Positions 56,412-64,000 of a stretch of DNA of 64,000 nt are shown piece by piece (position 1 is the stretch's first letter; each line of letters begins with the position of its first letter). The notes below the pieces were generated by a model. The model was not told where the DNA came from. It saw only the letters and a list, made by a program, of their open reading frames with translations, and made no database searches. The translations under genes and the position numbers were made by a program. This stretch comes from Janthinobacterium sp. (GTDB lineage: Bacteria; Pseudomonadota; Gammaproteobacteria; Burkholderiales; Burkholderiaceae_D), in assembly GCA_003133225.1 (NCBI GenBank), contig PKWL01000046.1:46676-110675 (forward strand), given 5' to 3'.

Positions 56412-57608
56412 TCACCCCTTTACGCACAAGACCTGCTTTAGCGTATGCAAAATTTCGGTCAAATCGCGTTGATTGGCCATGACCTGATCGATGTCCTTGT
56501 ACGCGCCAGGAATCTCGTCGATCACGCCCTTGTCCTTGCGGCAGATGACGCCCGCCGTCTGCTGCACCAGATCGGCCTCGGTAAACTGCTTGGCGGCGGC
56601 CGTGCGGCTCATCCTGCGTCCGGCGCCATGGGCGCTAGAGCAGAAACTCTCGAGATCGCCTTTGCCGCGCACGATGTAACTGCGCGTACCCATGCTGCCG
56701 GGTACGATGCCCAAATCGCCCTCGCGAGCGCGGATCGCTCCTTTCCGGGTGACCCAGACATTCGCGCCGTAATGGTGCTCCTTGGCCACATAGTTGTGGT
56801 GGCAGTTCACGGCCGCGCTGGTGACTTCAAAAGGCGGTAGGTGCCGCGCCAACGCAGATAACACCAGATCGAGCATCGTCTGGCGGTTCTGCATCGCATA
56901 CTCCTGCGCCCAGTGCAGCGCGTCCACATAGTCTGCGAAGTGCTCGGTGCCCTCCGGGAAGTAAGCCAGATCCCGGTTCGGCAACTGGATCATCCAGCGC
57001 TCCATGTCCTTGCGGGCCAGTTGAATGAAATAGTCGGCGATTGCATTTCCGATGCCCCGACTGCCGGAGTGCAGCATCACCCACACATGATCGGTCTCGT
57101 CGAGGCAGACCTCGATGAAGTGGTTGCCGCCGCCGAGCGTACCCATCTGGTTCATCCACTTGGAGAACTTGCCAAACGCCTTGAGTAGTTGGGGGTGGCG
57201 ATCGGTCAGCGCCGTCAACCCCGGCTCGAATGGGCGCGCGGCCAGCATGAGCACATGGTCGTCGGCGTGCTGTTCGCGGCCGACTGGCACATCGCAAGTG
57301 ATCTGGTCGAAGACCTTTTTCAAGGTCTTTTCGTCGAGGTCGTTGGCCGCGAGCGAGAGCCGGGCGGCGACCATGCCGCAGCCGATGTCCACGCCCACGG
57401 CGGCTGGAATGATGGCCTTGTGCGTGGCAATTACGGAGCCGATGGTGGCGCTAATTCCCAGATGCACATCAGGCATCGCGGCGACGTGGTGCTGGATAAA
57501 AGGCAGACTGGCGATGTTGGCCAGTTGCTCCTTTGATCGTTCATCAATGTCGGCGGTCCAGATCTTGATGGGGACTCGTTTGCTCGTGAGAATTTGTTGA
57601 ATAGGCAT
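56412..57608 (-). CDS. rtcB: RtcB RNA ligase (tRNA-splicing/repair ligase)
   Basis: Mn- and GTP-dependent ligase that joins 3'-phosphate or 2',3'-cyclic phosphate RNA ends to 5'-OH ends, 398 residues (E. coli 408). Metal ligands are intact: Asp74 and Cys77 (GVDIGCGM), His in GGGNHFIEV and HSGSRGIG, and the guanylylated His in SSAHGAGRRMSRTAA. In E. coli it is controlled by RtcR together with rtcA; neither is visible here, so it may act alone in RNA repair. The ATG at 57608 follows AAGGATGGCAG. Confidence 0.95.
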   Translation of the reverse strand: MPIQQILTSKRVPIKIWTADIDERSKEQLANIASLPFIQHHVAAMPDVHLGISATIGSVIATHKAIIPAAVGVDIGCGMVAARLSLAANDLDEKTLKKVFDQITCDVPVGREQHADDHVLMLAARPFEPGLTALTDRHPQLLKAFGKFSKWMNQMGTLGGGNHFIEVCLDETDHVWVMLHSGSRGIGNAIADYFIQLARKDMERWMIQLPNRDLAYFPEGTEHFADYVDALHWAQEYAMQNRQTMLDLVLSALARHLPPFEVTSAAVNCHHNYVAKEHHYGANVWVTRKGAIRAREGDLGIVPGSMGTRSYIVRGKGDLESFCSSAHGAGRRMSRTAAAKQFTEADLVQQTAGVICRKDKGVIDEIPGAYKDIDQVMANQRDLTEILHTLKQVLCVKG

Positions 57609-57725
57609 CTGCCATCCTTAACTCGTAGCACGGCCGGGTCGGGTGGTTCGTCAGTAAAGCGCAAAACGTAGCATCTGTCTTATGGCAAGCCGGATCGGCT
57701 GGTTTAATCTAGCGCTGCGTGCCAC

Positions 57726-57914
57726 CTATTTTCGTGCCCGCTTCTTCTTCACGGTCGCGGCAACTGGCGGTAATAGCGCGTCAGCCCAGGCCGTCATCAC
57801 TTGCTTGACGTTTTTCGCCTCTCTTCGCTTCACTGCGGCAGTCGCTTGCGCTGTCGCGGACCCGGCAATTCTGTTCGCTCCGCTGAGAAACATGCTCATA
57901 AATGGATTTTTCAT
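57726..57914 (-). CDS. Small basic hypothetical protein
   Basis: A 62-residue protein MKNPFMSMFLSGANRIAG... with an amphipathic helix and a Lys/Arg-rich tail. Similar small proteins with an NPFMSM-type opening occur in Burkholderiales, of unknown role (perhaps granule- or nucleoid-associated). No strong ribosome-binding site. It lies upstream of rtcB on the same strand. Confidence 0.5.
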   Translation of the reverse strand: MKNPFMSMFLSGANRIAGSATAQATAAVKRREAKNVKQVMTAWADALLPPVAATVKKKRARK

Positions 57915-57966
57915 CGGAGTTTTCAGGTAACGAGTGAGAACGCGTTGAACGGTGGCAACTCAATGA

Positions 57967-58149
57967 TCACGTGCGGCGCAGACGCGGACGGGTCAGCACC
58001 CGTAACGCCACGTTCAGACCGACGCCGAGCGAACACAGGTACAGGGCCGCCGAGGCGGTGCCGCAGGCGTGCAGTAATGCGATACCCGCCCGAACTTGGG
58101 CGGACGTGACCAAGTCCAGCCGCTCTGAAATGCGCGATGGTGAATTCAT
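57967..58149 (-). CDS. Small hypothetical protein
   Basis: A 60-residue protein starting MNSPSRISERLDLVT and containing AGIALLHACGTASAALYLCSLG and a basic C-terminus ALRVLTRPRLRRT. I have an impression of similar small Burkholderiales proteins but no named family. It lies 52 bases before the previous small gene, same strand. The ATG at 58149 is preferred over 58188 because the conserved-looking part starts there. Confidence 0.45.
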   Translation of the reverse strand: MNSPSRISERLDLVTSAQVRAGIALLHACGTASAALYLCSLGVGLNVALRVLTRPRLRRT

Positions 58150-58535
58150 CGCAGATTTATACCATGACCATGCGCGCCCGGAGCGCACGTTAGTTTCACG
58201 CTCGAGTTGCGGTCTACTTTTTGCGGCGCTTCATTCATAAACGAATAGAAGTGTTATCCATGCACTTGCTTGATTGCGAGCACTTTCAACGTGCCGTCAT
58301 TGCTTTGATAGACAGCGACGCAGTCCTTGCTGGACAGGGGGCGAAGCCACAAGCGCGGCCGACGATGAGCGTCGGCGCCCCGCATAAAACCTTAAGCCCG
58401 GAATGAATATTTTCCGTGGATCTGTATACAATACAATCCTGAGGCGGATCGCCGCTCCCGGGAAACAATGGAAAATTTTTCAAAGGAATTTTTCAAGAAT
58501 AACCAGAGTGAACCAGACAACATAAGGAAACCATC
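58150..58535. other. Gap before the DUF1993 gene
   Basis: No gene supported. A 7-bp stem with a 5-base loop (GCCGACG/CGTCGGC, 58358-58376) is present without a T tract. The AT-rich part from 58400 probably contains the promoter of the next gene. Confidence 0.45.
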
Positions 58536-59039
58536 ATGGCTCTTTCAATGTACGATTCTTCAATTCCTGCCTTAAAGCAGACGCTAGGCAGCCTCTCTGC
58601 CATTCTCAAAAAGGCGGCAGAGCATGCCAAAGGCAGGGAGATCGATCCGACCGTATTCGTGAATGCGCGCTTGTTCCCCGATATGCTCCCTTTGGCAAAG
58701 CAAATTCAGATTGCAAGCGATCAGGCAAAAGGCTGTGCGGCACGCCTTGCCGGTATCGACATTCCGAAATATGACGATAATGAAACGACCTTTGACGAAT
58801 TACAGGTGCGCATAGCCAAAACAATTGCCTTCCTTGATAGCGTCGTTGCCCAACAAATCGATGGCAGTGAGGAGCGCGATATCGTACTGCAACTTCACGA
58901 AACCAAACGGGAGTTCAAGGGCAAAGACTATTTGCGCAGCTGGGTGTTGCCGAATTTTTACTTTCATGTCACCACGGCCTACTGTATCTTGCGTCACAAT
59001 GGTGTCGATATCGGGAAAAAGGACTACCTCGGTGGCTGA
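58536..59039 (+). CDS. DUF1993 family protein
   Basis: A 167-residue protein with the DinB-like helical bundle pattern of DUF1993: SMYDSSIPALKQTLGSLSAIL at the N-terminus, LFPDMLPLAKQIQIASDQAKGCAARLAG and YLRSWVLPNFYFHVTTAYCILRHNGVDIGKKDYLG at the end. The function is unknown; the family is found as stress-associated genes. Good AAGGA ribosome-binding site at 58536. Intact gene among decayed neighbours. Confidence 0.92.
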   Translation: MALSMYDSSIPALKQTLGSLSAILKKAAEHAKGREIDPTVFVNARLFPDMLPLAKQIQIASDQAKGCAARLAGIDIPKYDDNETTFDELQVRIAKTIAFLDSVVAQQIDGSEERDIVLQLHETKREFKGKDYLRSWVLPNFYFHVTTAYCILRHNGVDIGKKDYLGG

Positions 59040-59308
59040 TGGAATCGCGGCAAGTAGTTGCGGGGAGCGCCTTGAAGGCCCGCTCCCACTGATAATTGAG
59101 ATAACCTAAGAACACAGCGTTAAGTCGGAAACGCCGTACTGCGGCACCGCTTGCTGTGCCGACATTGGAAAAGGTGTCAGGCTGGGAATTTCGCGGCCCC
59201 GTCGCCGTGATTGCGGGACCAGGTTGCGGCGCTCGAAACGTCCTTTGGCACTTTCCTGTAGTCGGTGGCTCGATGAGCTTGGCTGCAACGCACGGGTAGT
59301 TCGCCGAG

Positions 59309-59724
59309 TCATTGTTCGGCCAAAGTGTCACTCGCAACACCACCAACTAGCACGGTAGTTTCCACGATAACCTTGCGGCCTTTGATGTCCTTGACGCGGC
59401 CACGGATTTCGAGGGTGCCCGATATCGGCGTTGGCTTGAGGAAGTCGACCCGCAGCGAGCCGGTGACGAATCGGTAAAGCGGCAGCGTGGCCATGTCACG
59501 GCCTTCGGCCCGGTACATGGCCACGCTGCAGTTCCGGTGTTATGGCAGTCAATTAGTGAAGCGATCAGGCCGCCATAGGTAAACTCTGGCACGGCCGTAT
59601 GGTAAGGCTCGGGCTTGAAGTGGGTGATGGTTTCCTTGCCATCCCAATAAGTCTTGATTCGGTGACCGTCTGAATTTAGCCGGCCGCAGCCATAGCAATG
59701 GGCGAGTGCCTCGGCAAAGGCCGT
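59309..59724 (-). pseudogene. PaaI-type (hotdog) thioesterase, frameshifted
   Basis: The minus strand encodes HCYGCGRLNSDGHRIKTYWDGK, PEFTYGGLIASLIDCHNTGTA, then after a one-base loss near 59527, AMYRAEGRDMATLPLYRFVTGSLRVDFLKPTPI and the RGRVKDIKGRKVIVE strand. This is a hotdog-fold acyl-CoA thioesterase of PaaI type. The N-terminal part lacks a usable start (the frame opens after a TAA at 59727) and the C-terminus is short. Probably dead. Confidence 0.8.
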
Positions 59725-60039
59725 TTATTTCCGTGTCAAGTAGTCCCCAGGAAACCCATATGCGTTCAGACGTGTCGTACAGCGCGAACCAACTTGAATG
59801 TTCCTGATCTCGATTTCGCCCTACGCCAGATCGATATTGTCGAGGACGACCGGCGCCTACGCGGCAAGGAAAAAGAGGCGCCAGCTGCAAGTGAGCAGAT
59901 GGCCGCGTCGCTGATCGGAGCCTTTTGTGCGGGTAGCTAGCCGCATCGCTACACCAATTTAGTAAACTTTCAAAATACATGGAAGGCAGATCGTTGGCGT
60001 TTGACCTTGTCGCCAGAAATGGGATCTGCCCGCATTACG

Positions 60040-60633
60040 TTAATTTTTAAGAGGTGTGATTTTTGTCCCTTCCAGCGTCAAATTTGCCATAAGACCTGCG
60101 TTTTCCAAAACAAAGGCCGTAACCGGGCCGCTGGCAGCGCTAACGTCGACATTGCCATCTGCACCGACTTTCAGTACCGCCACCGAGGCATCTGCACCCA
60201 CCCGCCATCCTTCGCTACCGCGAAATTTGTTGAGTGCATCTTGCGTCATGAATAAGAAAATAATTGCTTTTGATTGGGCGCCGATTTGAAGTCCAACGGA
60301 TAGGGACGCCAAGCTGTAATACTCAGGCGGCAGATTGTGAACCCGCAAGACTCCTTCGCCGTACTGACCACCAATTCCTAAACCGGCCGCAATAACTGAC
60401 GGAAATACCAATACGCCGCTGGCCTTGGCAACGAGTTCGCGAGAACCTTTTGCCATCGTATTGAGTCGTGAAAGCGCCGCGCTCGCTTCCGTATCGATTC
60501 CATGATGACGTTTGGCTGAATCTGTCATGCCTGGTGTTGAGCTAGTGGTCGCGCTGGTCGTACAGCCTGCGCTCAATAATCCAGTAACGGCGAACGATGC
60601 CGCTGTCTTGAGCATGAAATCACGTCTTTGCAT
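60040..60633 (-). CDS. SYLF/Ysc84-domain lipoprotein
   Basis: A 197-residue protein with a lipoprotein signal peptide: basic MQRRDF, hydrophobic core and the lipobox LLSAGC (Cys24). The mature protein holds a SYLF (Ysc84, lipid-binding) domain from about 65 on: RLNTMAKGSRELVAKASGVLVFPSVIAAGLGIGGQYGEGVL and the end VDVSAASGPVTAFVLENAGLMANLTLEG. Such proteins probably bind membranes in the periplasm. The ATG at 60633 has an ideal GGAGGTGATC site; upstream in-frame sequence to 60708 is not used. It ends close to the decayed thioesterase. Confidence 0.9.
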   Translation of the reverse strand: MQRRDFMLKTAASFAVTGLLSAGCTTSATTSSTPGMTDSAKRHHGIDTEASAALSRLNTMAKGSRELVAKASGVLVFPSVIAAGLGIGGQYGEGVLRVHNLPPEYYSLASLSVGLQIGAQSKAIIFLFMTQDALNKFRGSEGWRVGADASVAVLKVGADGNVDVSAASGPVTAFVLENAGLMANLTLEGTKITPLKN

Positions 60634-61468
60634 GATCACCTCCATCAAGTAAATTACAGAATCCCGGACGAATAAATTGGGATAATTCTTGCATAGCGCA
60701 TGAAACATGCGTGCATGTTTAAATTTTCGTAACGTTTCGCTGTGTTCAGCCTAGCAAGTGACTCATGCCATTTTTTTGGGTTTGTTGCTAACCGTCGGAT
60801 GATAACGAATGCCACAGATCAGCCGGGCGCCGCCAGACTGGGAACCAGCACCGACCCCACACGCGAAATACGCGCTGCTGCGATGGTAACTAGTAGATCT
60901 GATAGTAATTAGTAGATCTATATACCAATTTTCTTGATTGACTTACGATTCATCATAGAAGAGCAGCGTAGCTGACCTGTACCTTCGTAAGACAGGAGAA
61001 ATTCGCTGATAATTCATTCTTTGACGATTTTTTTGATTAAAATCAAGCCAATATTTGAATAGTATTTTCCCGATGGCAATTGGGTTACTACGAGGCGAAG
61101 TTGAACACGATGTCAGTAGCCGGACCGAACATCAAGAACATAAGTATTTGAACGGGATGGATTATGGAACCGGCATAATGAGATCAACGAATTTAATTCA
61201 AATCAGCCGTCTGCGGGTGTCGGCGCTAATTGCCGCTCTGAAAGGATGCCAGCGGTTGCGGTTGTATCAGGGGGCCTGTCAGCGCACCTGTCAGCGCTAA
61301 TTTAACGGCGCGACATTGATGGCTGCGACGCCTTTGGCATAGGTGAAGGGACGCCGGGTTCGCGCGGCATTCGACATTGACAACAGGCTTGGGCTACGTT
61401 TGCGGCATTCCCACGAAGTCCCTGCGGGCCCAGTGCCGCCATGCCTATGCCCGCTTGTCGCCTCTACA
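60634..61468. other. Gap with repeats and an FNR box
   Basis: No gene supported; the open frame 61055-61300 starts with TTG and lacks family likeness. A near-repeat of 14 bases (TAACTAGTAGATCT at 60888 and TAATTAGTAGATCT at 60906, 12-13 identical positions) lies in an AT-rich part. A perfect FNR-like box is at 61033. Confidence 0.5.
61033..61046. promoter_or_regulatory. Perfect FNR/ANR box
   Basis: TTGATTAAAATCAA matches TTGAT-N4-ATCAA at all ten fixed positions. It lies in AT-rich sequence. On the plus strand a TAGTAT follows at 61060, close for a -10; no known gene begins within 1.3 kb on that strand, and the SYLF gene starts 400 bases away on the other strand. Confidence 0.6.
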
Positions 61469-61849
61469 TCACGCCATCTCATCATCGACGTCATCACTAT
61501 GCGCCGGTCCACCTTGGTTGGCCTGTCCACGCACGGCGTTACGCTTGCGTGTGGCATGGTAGGCAGTTAGCACGGCATGGGCGATCAAGTCCACCGCAGC
61601 ATGTGTTTTGCCCTGTTTGTCGATCCACACCTTCGGCGTCAATGCACCGGACAGGGCTACGCTATCCCCGTCGCCCATCGCCAGCAGGGCACGTTGGACG
61701 TCGTCATCAAAGGCGATCACGTTGCAAAATATCGTGTCGCCGTCATTCGTCGTCGTGCGCACCTTGCAAGTAACAAAGGTCGATCCCGCATGCCCTGTGC
61801 GCTCCTCGGCTTGCCCGTACAGTCGCCCCCCTATCAGTGCATCAATCAT
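61469..61849 (-). CDS. Short single-stranded DNA-binding protein (SSB-like)
   Basis: A 126-residue OB-fold protein: MIDALIGGRLYGQAEERTGHAGSTFVTCKVRT at the start, VIAFDDDVQRALLAMGDGDSVALSGALTPKVW in the middle, then a short hydrophilic tail ending DDVDDEMA instead of the DDDIPF tip of housekeeping SSB. It resembles the short SSB-like paralogues common in Burkholderiales, often on mobile or integrated elements. The acidic end may still recruit partners. The start follows AAAGGGTCAAGC. Confidence 0.85.
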   Translation of the reverse strand: MIDALIGGRLYGQAEERTGHAGSTFVTCKVRTTTNDGDTIFCNVIAFDDDVQRALLAMGDGDSVALSGALTPKVWIDKQGKTHAAVDLIAHAVLTAYHATRKRNAVRGQANQGGPAHSDDVDDEMA

Positions 61850-62402
61850 TGCTTGACCCTTTTTTGCTATGGTTGGCGCGGCCGACGCTGCGCCACGTTA
61901 GCGCCGTCGCCAGCGCTCAAACTTTCTTCAGATTTGCTGCGGGAAGCTTCGGTCTTCAGAGAATGTCAAATAAGCCGTCACCAGCGCCACCAGCCCGTTC
62001 AAGTGATGGCTGGCAAGGGACACGGCGGAAACTTGTCGTGAGCGGAAACGGCATAAGCTAGCGCTGCCGAAATTAAGTTTGATCAATCGAATATTTGGCA
62101 TATGATTGACGACGCCATTTTTTTCTCTTTTGCAGCAGAACCTCTTCTTTTGCTATTTAACGGCCGTTGGCCGCGCTTCCTGGCGACTCGGATTATGTCG
62201 ACCAATCGCCGCGCCCGGGCCCGTCACAGGGTGCGGGGAGCGCGAGTGCGCCCAGTCTAACGGAAATTGTATGGACTCACAAAAAAACCGGCCACTTGAC
62301 GTGCTGCGCCGCAATCCCCATGCGTGTCTATTTTGCCGATGGTCTCGAGCACCGAGTGTCGAGACTGCCAATTTTTGACTTCACAATGAAAAGGAATCGA
62401 TC
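61850..62402. other. Gap between the SSB-like and YncE-like genes
   Basis: No gene supported. Sequence before 62403 contains the ribosome-binding site AAGGAATCGATC of the next gene. Short open frames have no family likeness. Confidence 0.45.
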
Positions 62403-63455
62403 ATGTTTTTTTCGTCGTCGCCCAACATGGGGACCGCGCTTGCCATTTTAGCCCTGGCGGCAGGGTGCCTGTGTAACCCCGTATCATCGCGCGCAGATGA
62501 AATCAATTACCACGTGATTGACAAGCAGCATCTGGATGGCGAGGTTAAATGGGACTATCTGATCGTGGATGCCGAGCACCGCCACTTGTTCATTACGCAC
62601 GGCGACCGCGTCGACGTATTTGATATCGACCAAAAGCAAATCGTAGGAACCATCGCCGATACGCATGGCGTGCACGGTGTCGCGCTGGCCGCCGATCTGA
62701 ACCGTGGATTCACCAGCAACGGCAAAGACAATTCTGTCACCATCTTTGCGCTGTCGACACTGAAGGTCATTGGCCTCGTCCCGACTGGAAAGAAACCGGA
62801 TGGCATCGTGTACGATCCGGCAAGCAAGCGCGTATTTGTGGCCAACGGCGAGTCCGGCAGTTTGACACCGATTGATGCGTTGGCCGGCACGGAGCTAGGC
62901 CCAATACCGCTCGGCGGCAAGCCGGAGTTTGTTGCGGTTGATGGCCAAGGGCGCCTGTTCGTCAATTTGGAAAAAAAGAACCAATTATTGGTCGTGGATA
63001 CGCAAAAGCTGGCAATCACCCACCGCTATGACTTGTCAGCCAGTTGCGATGAGCCGGCCGGTCTTTCCATCGACCCAGCCGCCCGCCGCCTATTCGTTGG
63101 CTGTCACAATCAAAAAATGGCGATCGTCGACGCTGATACTGGCAACATCCTGGACGCGCCGCATATCGGTCGCGGCAGCGATGCAACAGCGTATGACATG
63201 GCGCCCAAGTTGGCATTTAGTTCAAATGGCGATGGCACACTTAACGTAATTAGCGCCCGCGACGCCACACACTACCAGGTCAAGCAAACGGTGATCACCA
63301 TGCCTGGTGCTAGGACCATGGCGATCGATCCCGTCTCACATCATGTGTTTTTGCTTGCCGCTGAAATCGAATCGACCGATGTTGCGCCAATAAAACCCGC
63401 GTTACGCGCGCGTTTCAAGCCAGACACGCTAACGCTAATTACCGTCTCGCCATAA
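62403..63455 (+). CDS. YncE-like seven-bladed beta-propeller protein, exported
   Basis: A 350-residue protein with a signal peptide (cut around VSSRADE). The mature part consists of repeated blades of about 45 residues with the YncE/YVTN mark (PDGIVYDPASKRVFVANGESGSLTPIDA and similar; GLSIDPAARRLFVGCHNQKMAIVDA). E. coli YncE binds DNA in the periplasm and is controlled by MarR; binding partners here are unknown. The ribosome-binding site is AAAAGGA. It stands alone. Confidence 0.9.
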   Translation: MFFSSSPNMGTALAILALAAGCLCNPVSSRADEINYHVIDKQHLDGEVKWDYLIVDAEHRHLFITHGDRVDVFDIDQKQIVGTIADTHGVHGVALAADLNRGFTSNGKDNSVTIFALSTLKVIGLVPTGKKPDGIVYDPASKRVFVANGESGSLTPIDALAGTELGPIPLGGKPEFVAVDGQGRLFVNLEKKNQLLVVDTQKLAITHRYDLSASCDEPAGLSIDPAARRLFVGCHNQKMAIVDADTGNILDAPHIGRGSDATAYDMAPKLAFSSNGDGTLNVISARDATHYQVKQTVITMPGARTMAIDPVSHHVFLLAAEIESTDVAPIKPALRARFKPDTLTLITVSP

Positions 63456-63725
63456 ATTTTCAAATTTGCGCTGGTGCTCGTTAAGACGGGCATTGGCGGG
63501 ACTTGAAATGCTCTAGTGAAATGGGCATTTCGTCCTTCGCAATAGTCGCCAACGTTACTTGTGAAAAATCAAAAAACGATGAATTGTTCAGCGTAACCTG
63601 AAAACTTGAGAGGAACAAATCCGTCATTTAGCCGGCCTTGACGGTGAAACAGGCACAAGAAGACGGCACCAGCTGGCCCATTTGTCTTGCGCCCTAAATG
63701 ACGCGGTTTCTGGGAGCAACTTTAG

Positions 63726-64000
63726 ATGAAAAAATCAAACATCATCGGCCTGTTTGTTTTAGTTGCCAGCACTTTGCTGCAGCAGCCGCTCGCCGCCTTG
63801 GCCCAAGAGCGGCTGCCACCGTTGCCTGGATGGGCGCCGAAACATAGCCGCAATTTCGACTGGGTTGGGCACACCCAACACATCTTAAATGAGCTCAGGA
63901 CCAAGCTGAACCTGGCGCCCGGTCAAATGGCGGCGTGGGATGCTTGGTCTGGCGGCGTGATAAAAGACGCCCACCAGACGCTAGGAGTCTGTCGGAGTCA
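63726..64000 (+). CDS. Spy/CpxP-like periplasmic protein, N-terminal part (runs off the right edge)
   Basis: The first 91 codons of a gene: a signal peptide of about 27 residues (cut before QERLP) and then LPGWAPKH...LNELRTKLNLAPGQMAAWDAW, which carries the LTxxQ-type pattern of the Spy/CpxP family of periplasmic chaperones. The rest is outside the window. The start ATG at 63726 lies after an AT-rich leader without a strong ribosome-binding site. YncE-like and Spy-like genes next to each other suggest an envelope-stress role, but that is inference. Confidence 0.6.
   Translation, partial: MKKSNIIGLFVLVASTLLQQPLAALAQERLPPLPGWAPKHSRNFDWVGHTQHILNELRTKLNLAPGQMAAWDAWSGGVIKDAHQTLGVCRS

Noticed and set aside
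61055..61300. 81-codon frame just after the FNR box, considered as the controlled gene
   Set aside because: It begins with TTG without a ribosome-binding site, shows no family likeness and ends in a repeated CQRTCQR; support is too weak to call it a gene.

Overview
The window looks like a chromosomal segment of a betaproteobacterium in the order Burkholderiales, most like the Oxalobacteraceae (Massilia, Janthinobacterium, Herminiimonas type). The grounds are the protein flavours (a cofactor-independent-PGM/RpfE-type protein coupled to recJ, a DUF2069 gene between wrbA and a glycolate-oxidase-like gene, a single LolC/E permease with LolD, an AidB-type dehydrogenase), the moderately high GC content, and the conserved blocks recJ-prfB-lysS and gloB-methyltransferase-rnhA-dnaQ. 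This placement is inferred from recognition of families, not from a database search.

Positions 1 to about 48,700 are dense housekeeping genome. In order they hold: the N-terminal two thirds of mrcA (PBP1A); an OPT-family transporter; ppnN; a lysS / HAD phosphatase / prfB block, with prfB carrying the classic +1 programmed frameshift; a secreted four-cysteine protein; recJ with its RpfE-type partner; lolC/E-lolD-tatD; an alpha/beta hydrolase; dcd; a large PLP basic-amino-acid decarboxylase; DUF4337; folA, a PRPP-synthetase-like gene and thyA; an operon of FtsX-type permease, AttH-type lipocalin and MsbA-like exporter; a wrbA-DUF2069-FAD oxidase operon divergent from yihY; metY; a CBS-domain protein; aroC; aidB; upp; cspA with a strong terminator; a LysR regulator; malate synthase aceB; then, after mobile-element remnants, gloB, a methyltransferase, rnhA and dnaQ, ending in tRNA-Val(CAC).

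From the tRNA to the right edge the character changes. Genes are sparse, many intergenic stretches exceed 400 bases, and decayed genes are common. This accessory-like region holds IS21-like end repeats, a PIN-toxin/AbrB-antitoxin pair with a palindromic operator, a dead IS1634-type transposase, a PRC-barrel protein, an aquaporin with an altered second NPA box, a PaiB-type regulator beside a possible MocR remnant, an NTF2-like protein, RtcB RNA ligase, two small hypothetical genes, a DUF1993 protein, a frameshifted PaaI-type thioesterase, a SYLF-domain lipoprotein, a short SSB, a YncE-like beta-propeller and the start of a Spy/CpxP-like periplasmic protein. Three FNR/ANR-like palindromes (41401, 52579, 61033) suggest that some of this material answers to oxygen limitation.

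Two mobile-element fragments abut at about 45,243, in the gap between aceB and gloB: the C-terminal end of an IS200/IS605 TnpA on the minus strand and the C-terminal end of a group II intron maturase on the plus strand. I saw no CRISPR array, no prophage and no defence island, and nothing I would call a wholly new system. The items most worth a second look are the ATPase-less FtsX/lipocalin/exporter operon, the toxin-antitoxin operator, the aquaporin and the orphan FNR boxes.
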